A stretch of 64,000 nt of DNA, taken from positions 1 to 64,000 of the forward strand of contig NZ_VOLR01000023.1 in assembly GCF_007954355.1 (NCBI RefSeq). The letters run 5' to 3'. The position numbers were made by a program, and so were the translations under genes. Positions 29,320-40,998 of this stretch are shown here, piece by piece. Source of the stretch: Colwellia hornerae (GTDB lineage: Bacteria; Pseudomonadota; Gammaproteobacteria; Enterobacterales; Alteromonadaceae). The notes under the pieces were generated by a model. The model saw only the letters and a list, made by a program, of their open reading frames with translations, made no database searches and had not been told where the DNA came from. Within the stretch, counting starts at the first letter, position 1. Each line of letters begins with the position of its first letter.

Positions 29320-31899
29320 TTACATTTTACTTTTAAACTCAAATAATAAATCTAATGCTTGTTTGGGGGTTAAATCGTTTACATCAATTGATGACAATGA
29401 CTCGAGTACGGGGTGAGTATTATCAATAAATGACAGTTGTTCAAAGGGTTGTTGTTCGACATTGATAACAGAAGGTGCTTGTTGTCTTTCCAGTTCAGCC
29501 AAGCGTTGTTTAGCGCGTTGAATAACCGTCTTAGGCACACCGGCAAGTTGTGCAACCTGTAAACCAAAGCTCTTACTTGCAGCGCCCTCTTGAACGGTAT
29601 GCATAAAGACGATGGTATCACCATGCTCAACCGCATCTAAATGCACATTAACCAAACTCGGTATTTGTTCTGCTAACAGCGTTAGTTCAAAATAATGACT
29701 GGCGAACAAAGTAAAGGCCTTAGTTTTAATTGCTAGCATTTCAGCGCAAGCCCAAGCAAGAGATAAACCGTCATAAGTACTGGTTCCTCTACCTATTTCA
29801 TCGAGTAACACTAAGCTTTTTTCTGTCGCATTATGTAGAATGTTTGCGGTTTCTGTCATCTCAACCATAAAGGTTGAACGACCACTGGCTAGATCGTCAG
29901 AGGCGCCAATACGGGTAAATATTCGATCAACCATACTAATGCTGGCCTCATCAGCAGGGACATAACAGCCAATATGAGCCAGTAAAACGATCAGCGCTGT
30001 TTGGCGCATATACGTAGATTTACCACCCATATTAGGGCCGGTAATAATCAACATCTTACGTTCATTATTCAATGTGACAGGATTGGCAATAAAGGGGTCT
30101 TGGGTCATTAATTCAACGACAGGATGGCGACCGGCCTTAATCTCAATACCGTTATCTTGACTTAAACTAGGTTTTACATAATTTAAGCTTTCGGCACGTT
30201 CTGCGAAAGTATTTAAGACATCTAACTCTGCAACAGCTTGAGCAAGTAACTGCAGTTTTTCTAACTCAGGTAACACTAAATCGAACAGTTCATCATATAA
30301 GCGTTTTTCTAAGGCAAGAAACTTACTTTGTGCACTGAGCACTTTTTCTTCATGTTGCTTTAGTTCATTAGTGATAAAGCGTTCGTTATTTTTTAGGGTT
30401 TGACGTCGAATATAATCATCGGGTACATCATTGGCAGCAGTACGACTCATTTCAATAAAGAAACCATGAACCCGGTTATAGCCTACTTTTAATGAACTGA
30501 TGCCGGTACGTTCTTTTTCACGGGCTTCGAGCTGGGCCAAAAATTCGGTGGCACCATCACTTAAATCACGTAAGACATCTAGTTCCTCGTGATAACCTTT
30601 TGCAATAACGCCACCGTCACGAATGAGCACAGGCGGGTTTTCAACTAATGCATGTTGTAATAAGCCGTGTAACGCTGGTATCGGTAGGGTTTGTGCGGCT
30701 AATTCTATTATATGGGCCTGCTGGCAAACTTGTAGATGTTGTTGCAACTCAGGTAACTGACCTAACGCATTACGTAAACGAGCAAAATCTCTTGGACGAG
30801 CAGAGCGTAAGGCAATACGTGAAACAATACGTTCGATATCACCAAAAGATTTAAGTTGGCTAAATAACGCGCCGGTTAAGTCTTGTGATAATAAATCACT
30901 AATCGCATTTTGTCGTGCACTTAAGATAGTTAATTCACGTAATGGGAAATGTAACCAACGCTTCAATAATCGAGAGCCCATCGGTGTTGCTGATTTGTCT
31001 AACACCGACGCTAAGGTATTTTCAAAGCCACCTTGTAAGTTTTGGGTCAGTTCTAAATTACGCCGCGTTGCCGCATCTAAAATAACACCAGAGGCAGAAG
31101 ATTCACAAATAATGGCTCTAATATGAGGAAGAGCACTGCGCTGACATTCTTTTACGTATTGAAATAAGCAACCAGCAGCCATTAATCCTAATGATTTATC
31201 ACTAACACCAAAGCCGGATAACTCTTTCGTGCCAAATTGGCTATTAAGTAAATTAACGCCAGTATCTAAATCAAACTCCCATTCAGCTCTTCGTCTTAAA
31301 CCTTGGTAGTTTTTCAGTAATTCTGGCGCAGAGAATGATTCACTGTAAAGTAATTCAGCAGGCGATAGTCGTTGCAACTCAGCTTGTAATTGTTCAATGG
31401 TGTTTGGCTCGGTTAATACAAAGCGACCACTGGTCATATCAAGATAAGACAGCCCAAAGCGTTGAGATGACTTATTGTTGCCTTCACTCACCGCAACAAT
31501 TAGGTTGTCATGCTTATCAAGTAATAGCGCTTCATCACTCACCGTACCTGGGGTAATAACTCTGACAACTTTACGCTCAACCGGGCCTTTACTGGTTGCT
31601 GGGTCACCAATTTGTTCACAAATAGCAACAGATTCACCCAGTTGTACTAACTTTGCTAAATAATTTTCCACCGCATGATAGGGGACGCCCGCCATAGGTA
31701 TCGCATTGCCACCAGTCTTGCCACGAGCCGTTAATGAAATATCGAGTAAATCAGAGGCTTTTTTCGCATCATCAAAAAATAACTCGTAAAAATCACCCAT
31801 GCGATAAAAAATTAAAATATGAGGGAACTCAGCTTTAATCGTTAAGTACTGGCGCATCATAGGTGTGTGTGAGGAGAGGTCTAAGTTTGCAGTGGTCAT
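29320..31899 (-). CDS. mutS: DNA mismatch repair protein MutS
   Basis: An 859-aa mismatch-recognition ATPase from ATG 31899; longer frames begin at ATG 31917 or TTG 31944, but the 31899 start aligns best with E. coli (nucleotides before the shared HTPMMRQYL). The mismatch-binding Phe-x-Glu is in [10 protein letters not shown]. The ATPase has Walker [14 protein letters not shown] and Walker [17 protein letters not shown], and the C-terminal dimerisation tail is present. Length fits E. coli (853 aa). It is convergent with rpoS and divergent from recA, the order conserved in many gammaproteobacteria. Confidence 0.96.
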   Translation of the reverse strand: MTTANLDLSSHTPMMRQYLTIKAEFPHILIFYRMGDFYELFFDDAKKASDLLDISLTARGKTGGNAIPMAGVPYHAVENYLAKLVQLGESVAICEQIGDPATSKGPVERKVVRVITPGTVSDEALLLDKHDNLIVAVSEGNNKSSQRFGLSYLDMTSGRFVLTEPNTIEQLQAELQRLSPAELLYSESFSAPELLKNYQGLRRRAEWEFDLDTGVNLLNSQFGTKELSGFGVSDKSLGLMAAGCLFQYVKECQRSALPHIRAIICESSASGVILDAATRRNLELTQNLQGGFENTLASVLDKSATPMGSRLLKRWLHFPLRELTILSARQNAISDLLSQDLTGALFSQLKSFGDIERIVSRIALRSARPRDFARLRNALGQLPELQQHLQVCQQAHIIELAAQTLPIPALHGLLQHALVENPPVLIRDGGVIAKGYHEELDVLRDLSDGATEFLAQLEAREKERTGISSLKVGYNRVHGFFIEMSRTAANDVPDDYIRRQTLKNNERFITNELKQHEEKVLSAQSKFLALEKRLYDELFDLVLPELEKLQLLAQAVAELDVLNTFAERAESLNYVKPSLSQDNGIEIKAGRHPVVELMTQDPFIANPVTLNNERKMLIITGPNMGGKSTYMRQTALIVLLAHIGCYVPADEASISMVDRIFTRIGASDDLASGRSTFMVEMTETANILHNATEKSLVLLDEIGRGTSTYDGLSLAWACAEMLAIKTKAFTLFASHYFELTLLAEQIPSLVNVHLDAVEHGDTIVFMHTVQEGAASKSFGLQVAQLAGVPKTVIQRAKQRLAELERQQAPSVINVEQQPFEQLSFIDNTHPVLESLSSIDVNDLTPKQALDLLFEFKSKM

Positions 31900-32236
31900 T
31901 TCTATGCGGTAACTCATAAGTTCAATGAAAGAGTAAGGTCGCAATTATGCCATAACTGGCAAATTTAGACTCTATTTATTTAACGAAACTTTTTACTGAT
32001 TATTAGAAGATTTATTCAATGGTTTTTCAGTGACAATATAAATAGTAACTTTTTTTCTGGTGATTGTTAAAAGTTATTCGTGGTAATTATTTTGTTATAT
32101 ATCAACGCTTTAAAAGTCACCTCGTTTTGTTTTAAATAATATAATTAAAATAGTTGTAAAAAAGCTTGATACTGTACGGTCATACAGTATACTTGCTTCA
32201 TCAAAACGAAATCTTAGCAACATCGGCGGAACAAAC
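31900..32236. other. mutS-recA divergent intergenic region
   Basis: This AT-rich stretch of about 340 bp has no supported gene; a short minus-strand frame at 32110-32337 overlaps recA and is a shadow. It holds the recA promoter with the LexA box at 32170-32189, and presumably the mutS promoter. Confidence 0.7.
32170..32189 (+). promoter_or_regulatory. LexA (SOS) box of recA
   Basis: TACTGTACGGTCATACAGTA contains CTGT-N8-ACAG with flanking symmetry, the gammaproteobacterial LexA consensus, 48 bp before the recA ATG. Confidence 0.95.
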
Positions 32237-33274
32237 ATGAAAGATGATAAAGAAAAAGCATTAGCAGCAGCATTAAGCCAAATCGAAAGACAGTTTGGTA
32301 AAGGCTCAATTATGAAGCTTGGTGATAATAACACCATGGATGTTGAAACAATTTCTACAGGTTCATTGGCGCTTGATGTTGCACTCGGTGCGGGTGGTTT
32401 GCCACTTGGGCGTGTTGTTGAAATTTACGGTCCTGAATCAAGCGGTAAAACAACGTTAACCCTTGAAGTTATTGCTGAAGCACAACGTAATGGTAAAGTT
32501 TGTGCCTTTGTTGATGCCGAGCATGCACTTGACCCAATTTATGCTGAAAAACTAGGTGTTAACATCAACGAGTTACTTGTTTCTCAGCCTGATACCGGTG
32601 AGCAAGCATTAGAAATTTGTGACATGCTAACGCGTTCAGGTGCTATAGATGTGATTGTTGTCGATTCTGTCGCGGCACTGACACCTAAAGCAGAAATTGA
32701 AGGTGATATGGGTGACTCTCATATGGGTTTACAAGCTCGTATGCTTTCACAAGCGATGCGTAAGTTAACGGGTAACTTGAAAAAATCAAATACCATGATT
32801 ATTTTCATTAACCAAATTCGTATGAAAATTGGTGTGATGTTCGGTAGTCCTGAGACCACAACCGGTGGTAATGCACTTAAGTTCTACGCTTCTGTTCGTT
32901 TAGATATTCGACGTATCGGTGCTGTTAAAGCCGGTGACGAAATTATTGGTAATGAAACTCGCGTAAAAGTTGTTAAAAACAAAATAGCGCCTCCTTTTAA
33001 GCAAGCTGAATTCCAAATATTATATGGCGAAGGGATTAACAGCTTAGGTGAATTAATTGATTTAGGTGTTCTGCATAACATGGTTGAAAAAGCCGGTTCT
33101 TGGTACAGTTACAATGGCGATCGTATTGGCCAAGGTAAAGCAAATGCAGCTAAGTCTTTAGCAGAAAAACCAGAGATGGCTAAAGAACTTGATAAGCGTT
33201 TACGCGACTTACTGTTAATTAAAAGTGTAAGAGCAAGTGACAAACCAGCTAAAGTAGAAGAAGCAGCAGAATAA
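32237..33274 (+). CDS. recA: Recombinase RecA
   Basis: A 345-aa strand-exchange ATPase and LexA co-protease. Walker [12 protein letters not shown] (about residues 67-77), Walker [19 protein letters not shown] and loop L2 [25 protein letters not shown] are typical. The C-terminus ends in the usual acidic tail (KVEEAAE). It is controlled by the LexA box 48 bp upstream and terminated by a hairpin. No recX gene follows. Confidence 0.98.
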   Translation: MKDDKEKALAAALSQIERQFGKGSIMKLGDNNTMDVETISTGSLALDVALGAGGLPLGRVVEIYGPESSGKTTLTLEVIAEAQRNGKVCAFVDAEHALDPIYAEKLGVNINELLVSQPDTGEQALEICDMLTRSGAIDVIVVDSVAALTPKAEIEGDMGDSHMGLQARMLSQAMRKLTGNLKKSNTMIIFINQIRMKIGVMFGSPETTTGGNALKFYASVRLDIRRIGAVKAGDEIIGNETRVKVVKNKIAPPFKQAEFQILYGEGINSLGELIDLGVLHNMVEKAGSWYSYNGDRIGQGKANAAKSLAEKPEMAKELDKRLRDLLLIKSVRASDKPAKVEEAAE

Positions 33275-33297
33275 GCTTTAAAAGTTAAACAATCAGC

Positions 33298-33321
33298 AAG
33301 CCACTGTATTTACGGTGGCTT
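33298..33321 (+). terminator. recA intrinsic terminator
   Basis: A stem of about 10 bp (AAGCCACTGT / ACGGTGGCTT, one G-U pair) with a 4-base loop, followed by six T. Confidence 0.85.
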
Positions 33322-33694
33322 TTTTACATTCAATTAATAACTTCTCTGTCATTGTATTGCTGTTTAATAAGCGTGTTTACTAACCTGATAACTCCCCATT
33401 TTTGCTCGTTATCATTCTATTAAGCTAGTTACGCCAATATTTGGCTGGTAAAGCTATAGATGACAAATAATATTTAAGTAAAAAACGTTATAGACGTCTA
33501 TACGTTTAGATGTTGACATAGCTAAAAATCCACGTACCATCAAATGACAATATTTGTATATATCCGCTATCATTCTTCGTGCTAAAGCACGCTGAAACCT
33601 GTGTTTTTATTGGTAGCCGCAATATAAGTTAATACGTTAAAGTAGAGAACGAAGTGTTCGTACTTGTTTGACATTATTTGATTAGGTAGAAGCT
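33322..33694 (+). other. recA-metA intergenic region and metA leader
   Basis: No gene is supported. It contains the MetJ operator (33484-33515), a small perfect hairpin CGTGCT-AA-AGCACG at 33578-33591, and a GAACGAAGTGTTCG dyad near 33647-33660 close to the metA start. The last two may be leader structures. Confidence 0.6.
33484..33515 (+). promoter_or_regulatory. MetJ operator (tandem met boxes)
   Basis: Four contiguous 8-bp boxes read AACGTTAT, AGACGTCT, ATACGTTT and AGATGTTG; the second is a perfect match to the met-box consensus AGACGTCT and the others match in part. Tandem boxes of this kind bind MetJ with SAM. It is 180 bp upstream of metA and should control metA and probably metH. Confidence 0.88.
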
Positions 33695-34642
33695 ATGCCC
33701 ATTAAAATCCCAGATCAATTACCTGCTTTATCTATTTTAGGTGAAGAAAATATTTTTGTAATGTCTGAACGCCGGGCGGCAAGTCAAGAGATCCGGCCAA
33801 TGAAAGTAGCCATTCTGAATTTAATGCCTAATAAAATTGAAACAGAAGTGCAAATATTACGGGTGTTGTCTAATACACCCTTACAAATAAATGTCGATTT
33901 TGTTCGTATTCACGCCAATGAATCCAAGCACACGCCCAAAGAGCATTTAGATAATTTTTATCGTCTGTTTGATGATATTAAAAATACTCAATACGATGGC
34001 TTAATTATAACCGGTGCACCACTGGCGTTAATGGAATACGAAAAAGTATCCTTTTGGGATAAAATTTGTGAAATATTTGATTGGGCGGAAGAAAATGTCA
34101 CCTCAACGATGTTTTCTTGTTGGGCCGCTCATGCCGCACTTTATCATCACTATGGTTTGAGGCGACATCTCAGAAAAGAAAAGTTATCCGGTGTTTTTCA
34201 GCACAGCCCCGTTGACCAAAAAGAACAGCTTACCCGCGGTTTTGAAGAATTTTTTAATGTACCGCACTCACGATTCGGCTATATTGATAAGTCTGATTAC
34301 TTATCAATTCCTGAATTAAAAATTATTGCTGAATCGCCAGAAGCAGGCGTTTATGTGGTTGCGAGTAAAAATAAGCAACAAGTCTATTTAACCGGACATC
34401 CAGAATATGACTCAACCACGTTAGATGAAGAGTTTCAACGTGACCTTAAAGCTGATATCAATGCAGTTATGCCCAATAGTTATTATATTGATGATGACAT
34501 AACAAAAGTGCCACACAGCTCATGGCGTAGTCATGCCAGTTTATTATTTACTAATTGGTTAAACTATTATGTCTATCAGATCACCCCGTATAAGCTAGAC
34601 GCAACAAATATTAAAGCAATACACCCAGACGCAGAATTATAA
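33695..34642 (+). CDS. metA: Homoserine O-succinyltransferase
   Basis: A 315-aa enzyme that commits homoserine to methionine synthesis. MKVAILNLMPNKIETEVQ (about residues 36-53), the catalytic Cys142 in SCWAAHAALYHHYG, and GHPEYDSTTLDEEFQRD with catalytic His and Glu residues are seen. Members of this family can use acetyl- or succinyl-CoA and the acyl donor is not determined here. It lies behind a MetJ operator and 59 bp before metH, making a two-gene methionine locus. Confidence 0.95.
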   Translation: MPIKIPDQLPALSILGEENIFVMSERRAASQEIRPMKVAILNLMPNKIETEVQILRVLSNTPLQINVDFVRIHANESKHTPKEHLDNFYRLFDDIKNTQYDGLIITGAPLALMEYEKVSFWDKICEIFDWAEENVTSTMFSCWAAHAALYHHYGLRRHLRKEKLSGVFQHSPVDQKEQLTRGFEEFFNVPHSRFGYIDKSDYLSIPELKIIAESPEAGVYVVASKNKQQVYLTGHPEYDSTTLDEEFQRDLKADINAVMPNSYYIDDDITKVPHSSWRSHASLLFTNWLNYYVYQITPYKLDATNIKAIHPDAEL

Positions 34643-34701
34643 ACAGTGTCGGATATATGTAGCCATTCAATAAAGTTTGAAAGTAAAAGTAGAGAAATAG
34701 C

Positions 34702-37700
34702 ATGAAAAAATCAGCATCATTTAGCCGTCTTGAGCAACAAATACAAAAAAGAATTCTTATTTTAGATGGTGCTATGGGCACGATGATCCAAGCCTATAAA
34801 TTTGAAGAACAAGATTATCGTGGTGAACAATTTGCTGATTGGCATCTTGATGTCAAAGGTAATAATGATATGTTGGTGCTAACACAACCCGAGGTCATTA
34901 AAGCTATTCACCATGAATACCTTGAAGCGGGTGCTGATATTCTCGAAACGAATACTTTTAACGCCACCACGATTGCGATGGCAGATTACGATATGCAGTC
35001 GTACAGTGCGGCAATAAATTTTGCAGCGGCTAAAATAGCCCGTACAGCCGCGGATGAATTTACCGCTAAAAACCCTGATAAACCACGTTTTGTTGCCGGT
35101 GTTTTAGGGCCAACGAATAGAACCTGCTCTATTTCTCCTGATGTTAACGATCCTGCTTATCGTAATGTAACTTTTGATCAATTAAAAGATGCCTATATAG
35201 AATCAACTAAAGCCCTAATTGAAGGTGGCTCAGATATTATTCTTATTGAGACTATCTTTGATACTTTAAATGCTAAAGCGGCTATTTTTGCGGTAGAAAC
35301 TGTTTTTGATGAATTGCAATTACGCTTACCAGTGATGGTTTCAGGTACCATTACAGATGCATCAGGTCGAACGTTATCTGGGCAAACTACCGAAGCTTTT
35401 TATAATTCATTACGCCATGCTAAACCTATTTCATTTGGTTTGAACTGTGCATTAGGCCCAGTTGAGTTAAGACAATATGTTGCAGAGCTAAGTCGTATAT
35501 CAGACTTTGCTGTTTCAGCTCATCCTAATGCCGGTTTGCCTAATGCCTTTGGCGAATACGACTTTAGCGTTGAAGACATGAATGTTCATGTTAACGAATG
35601 GGCTGAGTCGGGATTCCTTAACATTATTGGCGGCTGTTGTGGTACAACGCCGGCGCATATAAAAGGTATGGCCGATGCGGTTGCCAATGTCAAACCAAGA
35701 GAGATCACCGCCAGGAAAATTGCTTGTCGTCTTTCTGGACTTGAAGCGTTAACGATAGAGGAAAGTTCATTATTTGTTAACGTTGGTGAACGTACCAATG
35801 TTACCGGCTCTGCGGTGTTTAAACGCTTAATTACCGAAGAAAACTACGAACAAGCGGTCGCTGTTGCTTTGCAACAAGTCGCCAATGGCGCGCAAATTAT
35901 CGATATAAATATGGATGAAGGCATGCTTGATTCAAAAGCGGCAATGATCCGCTATTTGAATTTAATTGCCGGTGAACCGGATATCGCGAAAGTGCCGATT
36001 ATGCTTGATTCTTCTAAATGGGATATTTTAGAGGAAGGCTTAAAATGTATTCAGGGTAAAGGGGTTGTTAACTCAATTAGTTTGAAAGAGGGCGAAGAAA
36101 ACTTCCGTAAGCAAGCTGAACTATTACGCCGCTATGGTGCCGCGGTTATTGTTATGGCCTTCGACGAGCAAGGTCAAGCCGATACACGGGTGCGTAAATA
36201 TGAAATATGTAAACGTGCTTATGAAATTTTAGTCAATGAAATAGGTTTCCCAGCAGAAGATATTATTTTTGATCCTAATATTTTTGCGGTCGCAACGGGT
36301 ATCGAAGAGCATAATAATTATGCAGTGGATTTTATTGAAGCGGTTGCCGATATCAAAGAAAATCTGCCGCATGCGATGATTTCGGGCGGTGTTTCTAACG
36401 TATCATTTTCATTTCGTGGCAATAACCCGGTACGTGAAGCGATTCATGCGGTGTTTTTATACCATGCAATAAAAAATGGTATGGATATGGGCATTGTAAA
36501 CGCAGGCCAGTTAGCCATTTATTCCGATGTTCCTGACGATCTCCGTCTTGCTGTAGAAGATGTTATCCAAAATAGCGATGACGAAGCTACAGAGCGCTTA
36601 CTCGATGTGGCCGAGTCTTATCGCGGGCAAGCCGGAAGTAAAAACAATAAGGCTGACTTAACCTGGCGTGAGCTACCGATTAAAGAGCGCTTAGAATACT
36701 CTTTGGTTAAAGGCATTAATGAATTTATCGTCGAAGATACTGAAGCAGCAAGGCTTGTTGCTGAACGTCCGCTTGATGTTATTGAAGGACCATTAATGGA
36801 TGGCATGAATACCGTTGGCGACTTATTTGGTGCTGGCGAAATGTTTCTGCCACAAGTGGTAAAATCAGCCCGAGTGATGAAACAAGCGGTCGCGCATTTA
36901 AATCCCTTTATTGAAGCTGAAAAAACTGAAATAAAATCAAACGGTAAGATTTTACTGGCGACGGTGAAAGGTGATGTTCACGATATTGGTAAAAATATAG
37001 TTGGCGTAGTTTTACAATGTAACAACTACGAAATTATTGATTTAGGTGTCATGGTTTCTTGTGATGATATCTTACGTGTCGCGAAAGCCGAAAAGGTCGA
37101 TGTGATAGGGTTATCAGGTTTGATAACACCGTCACTTGATGAAATGGTTCATGTCGCTAAAGAAATGAAACGTCTTAATTTTGACTTACCGTTACTGATT
37201 GGCGGCGCGACAACATCAAAAGCTCATACTGCGGTAAAAATAGAACAACAATATCAACATCCAGTGATCTATGTGCCTAACGCGTCGCGTTCAGTGTCAG
37301 TAGTTAGTACCTTGCTTTCAGATGATAGTGCGAAACGCGCGGCATTTTTAGCACGTCAAGATGATGAATATGTGCGGGTACGTGAGCGTCATTATAAGAA
37401 AGGACCGCGTTCAAGCTTAATATCATTAGAAGATGCCCGTGCCAATGCTGCGCCGATTAGTTTTGAAAACTATATCCCTAAAACACCTAATAAACTCGGT
37501 GTTACGGTATTGGATAATCTCGATTTAACGGTCATTCGAAACTACATTGATTGGACGCCATTTTTCATGACTTGGCAGTTATCAGGTAAATATCCGCTTA
37601 TTTTACGACACGAAGTGGTTGGCGAAGAAGCAACTAATCTATTTAATGACGCTAATGCTTTACTAGACGATATTATCAACAGTAAAAAGTTAACCGCAAA

Positions 37701-38400
37701 AGCCGTTTTTGGTCTGTTTCCCGCTCATCGTCAACAAGATGATTTAATATTGTTTGCCGATGAAAACCGAGATAAGCAATTGATGAAACTACATCAATTA
37801 CGTCAACAAAGTAAAAAACCAGCCGGGCAATTTAATCGGTGCTTGGCAGATTATGTCGCAGATAAAACGTCGGGTATTAAAGATTATGTCGGTGCCTTCG
37901 CGGTATCTGCAGGTTATGGTTGTGACGACCTAGTGAAGGAGTTTGCCGCTCAACATGATGACTACAATAGTATTTTAGTTAAAGCCGTTGCCGACAGACT
38001 CGCAGAAGCGAGTGCCGAATATCTCCATGAAAAAATTCGCAAAGAATATTGGGGATATGCCGCTGAAGAGTCGCTTGCTAATGATGATTTAATTCGTGAA
38101 AAGTATCAAGGTATTAGACCTGCGCCGGGTTATCCTGCCTGTCCAGAGCATACTGAAAAAGGTTTGTTGTGGGAGTTACTCAATGTTGAAGAAAACATCG
38201 GTATGGAACTCACTTCAAGTTTTGCCATGTGGCCTGGGGCTGCGGTTAGTGGTTGGTACTTTGCTCACCCAGAATCTAAATATTTTGCGGTCGCGAAAGT
38301 CGCCAAAGACCAAGTGATTAGTTATGCTACCCGCAAAGGCATGACCTTGCCACAAGCCGAGCGTTGGTTATCAGCTAATTTGGATTATGAACCTGAATAA
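34702..38400 (+). CDS. metH: Cobalamin-dependent methionine synthase
   Basis: A 1232-aa enzyme methylating homocysteine from methyl-tetrahydrofolate through cobalamin. Domains in order: homocysteine domain (GLNCALGP near residue 248 and [11 protein letters not shown] near 310 provide the zinc cysteines), pterin-binding barrel (about 350-630), cap and B12 domain ([12 protein letters not shown], cobalt ligand His760) and the reactivation domain that binds SAM ([12 protein letters not shown] near 1136). Length matches E. coli (1227 aa). GTAGAGAAATAG precedes ATG. No B12 riboswitch is apparent upstream; MetJ control through metA read-through is likely. Confidence 0.97.
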   Translation: MKKSASFSRLEQQIQKRILILDGAMGTMIQAYKFEEQDYRGEQFADWHLDVKGNNDMLVLTQPEVIKAIHHEYLEAGADILETNTFNATTIAMADYDMQSYSAAINFAAAKIARTAADEFTAKNPDKPRFVAGVLGPTNRTCSISPDVNDPAYRNVTFDQLKDAYIESTKALIEGGSDIILIETIFDTLNAKAAIFAVETVFDELQLRLPVMVSGTITDASGRTLSGQTTEAFYNSLRHAKPISFGLNCALGPVELRQYVAELSRISDFAVSAHPNAGLPNAFGEYDFSVEDMNVHVNEWAESGFLNIIGGCCGTTPAHIKGMADAVANVKPREITARKIACRLSGLEALTIEESSLFVNVGERTNVTGSAVFKRLITEENYEQAVAVALQQVANGAQIIDINMDEGMLDSKAAMIRYLNLIAGEPDIAKVPIMLDSSKWDILEEGLKCIQGKGVVNSISLKEGEENFRKQAELLRRYGAAVIVMAFDEQGQADTRVRKYEICKRAYEILVNEIGFPAEDIIFDPNIFAVATGIEEHNNYAVDFIEAVADIKENLPHAMISGGVSNVSFSFRGNNPVREAIHAVFLYHAIKNGMDMGIVNAGQLAIYSDVPDDLRLAVEDVIQNSDDEATERLLDVAESYRGQAGSKNNKADLTWRELPIKERLEYSLVKGINEFIVEDTEAARLVAERPLDVIEGPLMDGMNTVGDLFGAGEMFLPQVVKSARVMKQAVAHLNPFIEAEKTEIKSNGKILLATVKGDVHDIGKNIVGVVLQCNNYEIIDLGVMVSCDDILRVAKAEKVDVIGLSGLITPSLDEMVHVAKEMKRLNFDLPLLIGGATTSKAHTAVKIEQQYQHPVIYVPNASRSVSVVSTLLSDDSAKRAAFLARQDDEYVRVRERHYKKGPRSSLISLEDARANAAPISFENYIPKTPNKLGVTVLDNLDLTVIRNYIDWTPFFMTWQLSGKYPLILRHEVVGEEATNLFNDANALLDDIINSKKLTAKAVFGLFPAHRQQDDLILFADENRDKQLMKLHQLRQQSKKPAGQFNRCLADYVADKTSGIKDYVGAFAVSAGYGCDDLVKEFAAQHDDYNSILVKAVADRLAEASAEYLHEKIRKEYWGYAAEESLANDDLIREKYQGIRPAPGYPACPEHTEKGLLWELLNVEENIGMELTSSFAMWPGAAVSGWYFAHPESKYFAVAKVAKDQVISYATRKGMTLPQAERWLSANLDYEPE

Positions 38401-38437
38401 TTCAAGTTAGCCCTTTTAATCGAGTGATAAGATTTCA

Positions 38438-38470
38438 ACGGCCTTAAATTTTTAATTAGTTTTAGGCCGT
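38438..38470 (+). terminator. Probable metH terminator
   Basis: ACGGCCT / AGGCCGT form a 7-bp stem with adjacent A/T-rich pairs and a T-rich flank, 38 bp after the metH stop and before a convergent gene. Confidence 0.65.
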
Positions 38471-38519
38471 ATTTAATATTATTTATTTTATCGTTGTGGC
38501 CTATCGGTCAACATCTCTA

Positions 38520-39650
38520 TTAAAAGGCTCTTTCGACAAACCAATAAATAGCAATAACAGCGATAAGCGCACTTAACGGTATCACCACATATTGTCTATA
38601 TTGAGGCTTTTTAGCAAACCAGCGCGTCGCTAATAAAGCTAAGGCAATGACCGTTATTTGACCGAACTCAACGCCAATATTAAATGAAATTAAGCTACTG
38701 ACATATTCACTTTTGGGTAAACCCAGTTCAACGAGTACTGCAGCAAACCCTAAGCCGTGCAGTAAACCAAAAGCAAAGATAATCGGCAAGCGCCACTTTG
38801 TTAGTTTGTGATAAAAAATATTCTCGATAGCCACGTAAGCAATTGATAAGGCAATAAGCGGCTCTACAATACTGCTGGGTAGGTTGATAATACCAAATAT
38901 ACCCAAAGCTAGTGTAATGGTATGGGCAAGAGTAAAGGCGCTGACTTGCCAGAGCAGCGTTGATGTCTTAGTGGCTAATAAAAACAGTGCGATTACAAAA
39001 AGAATATGATCAAGCCCTTGCGGCAGAATATGTACAAACCCCTGATAGATATACTCAACAATATTAAGTAACTTGATTTCGGCTATTGAAAGTTCACGTA
39101 TGCCACCATTGATATCGTCAATAGAAAAGTTATGGCTGTTCTGACCAGATAACACCAAAGATTTTTCTGAATGACTGACGGTTAATAAGACATCCCCTAA
39201 AATAGGCGAGAATACCAACGCTGCGTTGTTATTTTTTTGTGGCAATTGACCCTGCGAAAATAGCTTAATGGTTTTAGTTGGTGAGTCAGCGGCAAGTATT
39301 GCTTTTAATTCAAATACCGTTAGCCCTGAAAAAGGGGCAATAAGCACACTTTTTTCATCAATAATAAAAGTGCTTTGTTGATTTATTATTTGCAATATTT
39401 TTGAGAGTAATTGCTTTGTTTCAATTAAAGAGAGGTTTTGCAGATGATTAATTAAATCAGCTTCATCGACTGATGACTTTTGATAATTTTTAATGGCATG
39501 CAAAACATCAATATCGATACTAAGTTGGTAGTTATGCTCTACAAGTAATTTTAGCTCTGCTTGGTTAGCTTCATTGGTGTGAGCATTCACTAGTGCAGGT
39601 GATAAAAGTAGTAATAGGGCAAAAGTTGTTTGTAAAAGGCGCGTAATCAT
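38520..39650 (-). CDS. HupE/UreJ-like membrane protein
   Basis: A 376-aa protein with a signal-peptide-like start (LLQTTFALLLLLSPALVNA), a periplasmic domain of about 170 residues, then six to seven membrane helices. The membrane part shows GLDHILFVIALFLLA, HTITLALGIFGI and FGLLHGLGFAAVLVELGLP, hallmarks of HupE_UreJ_2 domains. These proteins are proposed metal or CO2-related transporters; no hydrogenase or urease genes are nearby, so the role here is open. It is convergent with metH and divergent from dinB. Confidence 0.82.
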   Translation of the reverse strand: MITRLLQTTFALLLLLSPALVNAHTNEANQAELKLLVEHNYQLSIDIDVLHAIKNYQKSSVDEADLINHLQNLSLIETKQLLSKILQIINQQSTFIIDEKSVLIAPFSGLTVFELKAILAADSPTKTIKLFSQGQLPQKNNNAALVFSPILGDVLLTVSHSEKSLVLSGQNSHNFSIDDINGGIRELSIAEIKLLNIVEYIYQGFVHILPQGLDHILFVIALFLLATKTSTLLWQVSAFTLAHTITLALGIFGIINLPSSIVEPLIALSIAYVAIENIFYHKLTKWRLPIIFAFGLLHGLGFAAVLVELGLPKSEYVSSLISFNIGVEFGQITVIALALLATRWFAKKPQYRQYVVIPLSALIAVIAIYWFVERAF

Positions 39651-39766
39651 AAAAGTAATATCGGCTAGTCATTGATAAAAATAAAGCGACAAATTAACGT
39701 ATTCAGCATGAAATTAACAGTAGTCAAATTATTATTTCAGTATTGAATTATCAACTGAAAAGCTTA

Positions 39767-39786
39767 TACTGTATTTTTATACAGTC
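39767..39786 (+). promoter_or_regulatory. LexA (SOS) box of dinB
   Basis: TACTGTATTTTTATACAGTC contains CTGT-N8-ACAG, about 90 bp before the dinB ATG. It could also influence the divergent HupE-like gene. Confidence 0.92.
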
Positions 39787-39875
39787 TAGGTTAGGTTGCC
39801 TATAGCGATAATGTGCTTTTCTTTTTCACAACGAAATAAGAGACTTTTGATAAACATGACTATTATAACTAAGAC

Positions 39876-40937
39876 ATGACGCAAAGCCGAAAAATAATAC
39901 ATATAGATATGGACTGTTTCTATGCTGCTGTTGAAATGCGTGACGATGAGTCTTTACGCAATGTGCCACTCGCGGTTGGTGGTACAGGACCAAGAAGTGT
40001 CTTGTGTACCTGTAATTACCAAGCAAGAAAGTTTGGTGTTCGCTCGGCAATGCCAGCAATTAAGGCAAGGCAACTTTGCCCTGAGCTAGTTATTGTTTCC
40101 GGCAGGATGGCCGTTTACCAAGAAGTGTCTGCACAAATAAGGGCAATATTTCAACGTTACACTCAGCTCATTGAACCATTGTCGCTTGATGAGGCCTTTC
40201 TTGATGTTACCCACAATAAAGAATTTAACGGCAGTGCAACGCTTATCGCCGAGCAAATACGAAGTGATATTTTTAATGAGCTAAATCTAACCGCCTCGGC
40301 GGGTGTTGCTCCTAATAAGTTTATCGCTAAAATTGCCAGTGATGAAAACAAACCTAACGGTCAATGTGTAGTTACGCCGGCAGACGTTAGTCGTTTTGTT
40401 GAAAATTTACCGTTGAAAAAAATTCCGGGTATCGGCCCTAAAACCGCAGAAAAGTTGTTGGGTTACGGTTTCTCGTCATGTGCAGATATACGAGCAAGTT
40501 CTGTCGCCGTATTAACACCCATTGTCGGCAAGTTTGCCCCAGCATTGTATCAACGCAGTTTTGGTATTGATCATCGTCAATTAGAAACCGACAGAGTAAG
40601 AAAATCACTTGCGATAGAAACCACTTTTTCTCAAGACTTGTCTTGTGAAAAAGAGTGTGAAAGTGCCGTTGAGCTTTTATATGAGAAGCTTTTAGTGAGA
40701 CTAGAAAAGCATCAACATATGGTCATTAGCAAGCAAGGAGTCAAACTTAAGTTTAATGACTTTACCCAAACAACGGTTGAACAGCAGAGCAGTCATTGTG
40801 ATGAAGCTACCTTTAAACAATTACTGCTAAAAGCACTGCTGCGCAGCCAATCTAGGGGAATACGTTTGATAGGATTAACCTTAGGTTTTGCTGAGCATAG
40901 TAGCAAAGAAATACAGCAACTTTGTTTTATTTTATAA
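39876..40937 (+). CDS. dinB: DNA polymerase IV
   Basis: A 353-aa Y-family translesion polymerase induced by SOS. IIHIDMDCFYAAVEMRD (residues 7-23; first catalytic Asp) and PLSLDEAFLDVT (the second acidic pair, around 101-112) are intact, followed by the thumb helix-hairpin-helix LKKIPGIGPKTAEKLL and the little-finger domain. No clear C-terminal beta-clamp peptide is readable beyond the final LCFIL, which may itself act as one. Length matches E. coli (351 aa). Confidence 0.95.
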   Translation: MTQSRKIIHIDMDCFYAAVEMRDDESLRNVPLAVGGTGPRSVLCTCNYQARKFGVRSAMPAIKARQLCPELVIVSGRMAVYQEVSAQIRAIFQRYTQLIEPLSLDEAFLDVTHNKEFNGSATLIAEQIRSDIFNELNLTASAGVAPNKFIAKIASDENKPNGQCVVTPADVSRFVENLPLKKIPGIGPKTAEKLLGYGFSSCADIRASSVAVLTPIVGKFAPALYQRSFGIDHRQLETDRVRKSLAIETTFSQDLSCEKECESAVELLYEKLLVRLEKHQHMVISKQGVKLKFNDFTQTTVEQQSSHCDEATFKQLLLKALLRSQSRGIRLIGLTLGFAEHSSKEIQQLCFIL

Positions 40938-40998
40938 GCAGTGATCACCTAATGTGAAGTATGCTAAGTCAGTACACATCGCTTATCTTTAGTCCTTG

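Noticed and set aside
34643-34701. B12 or SAM riboswitch between metA and metH
   Set aside because: The gap is 59 bp, too short and without recognisable folds; MetJ boxes explain the control.
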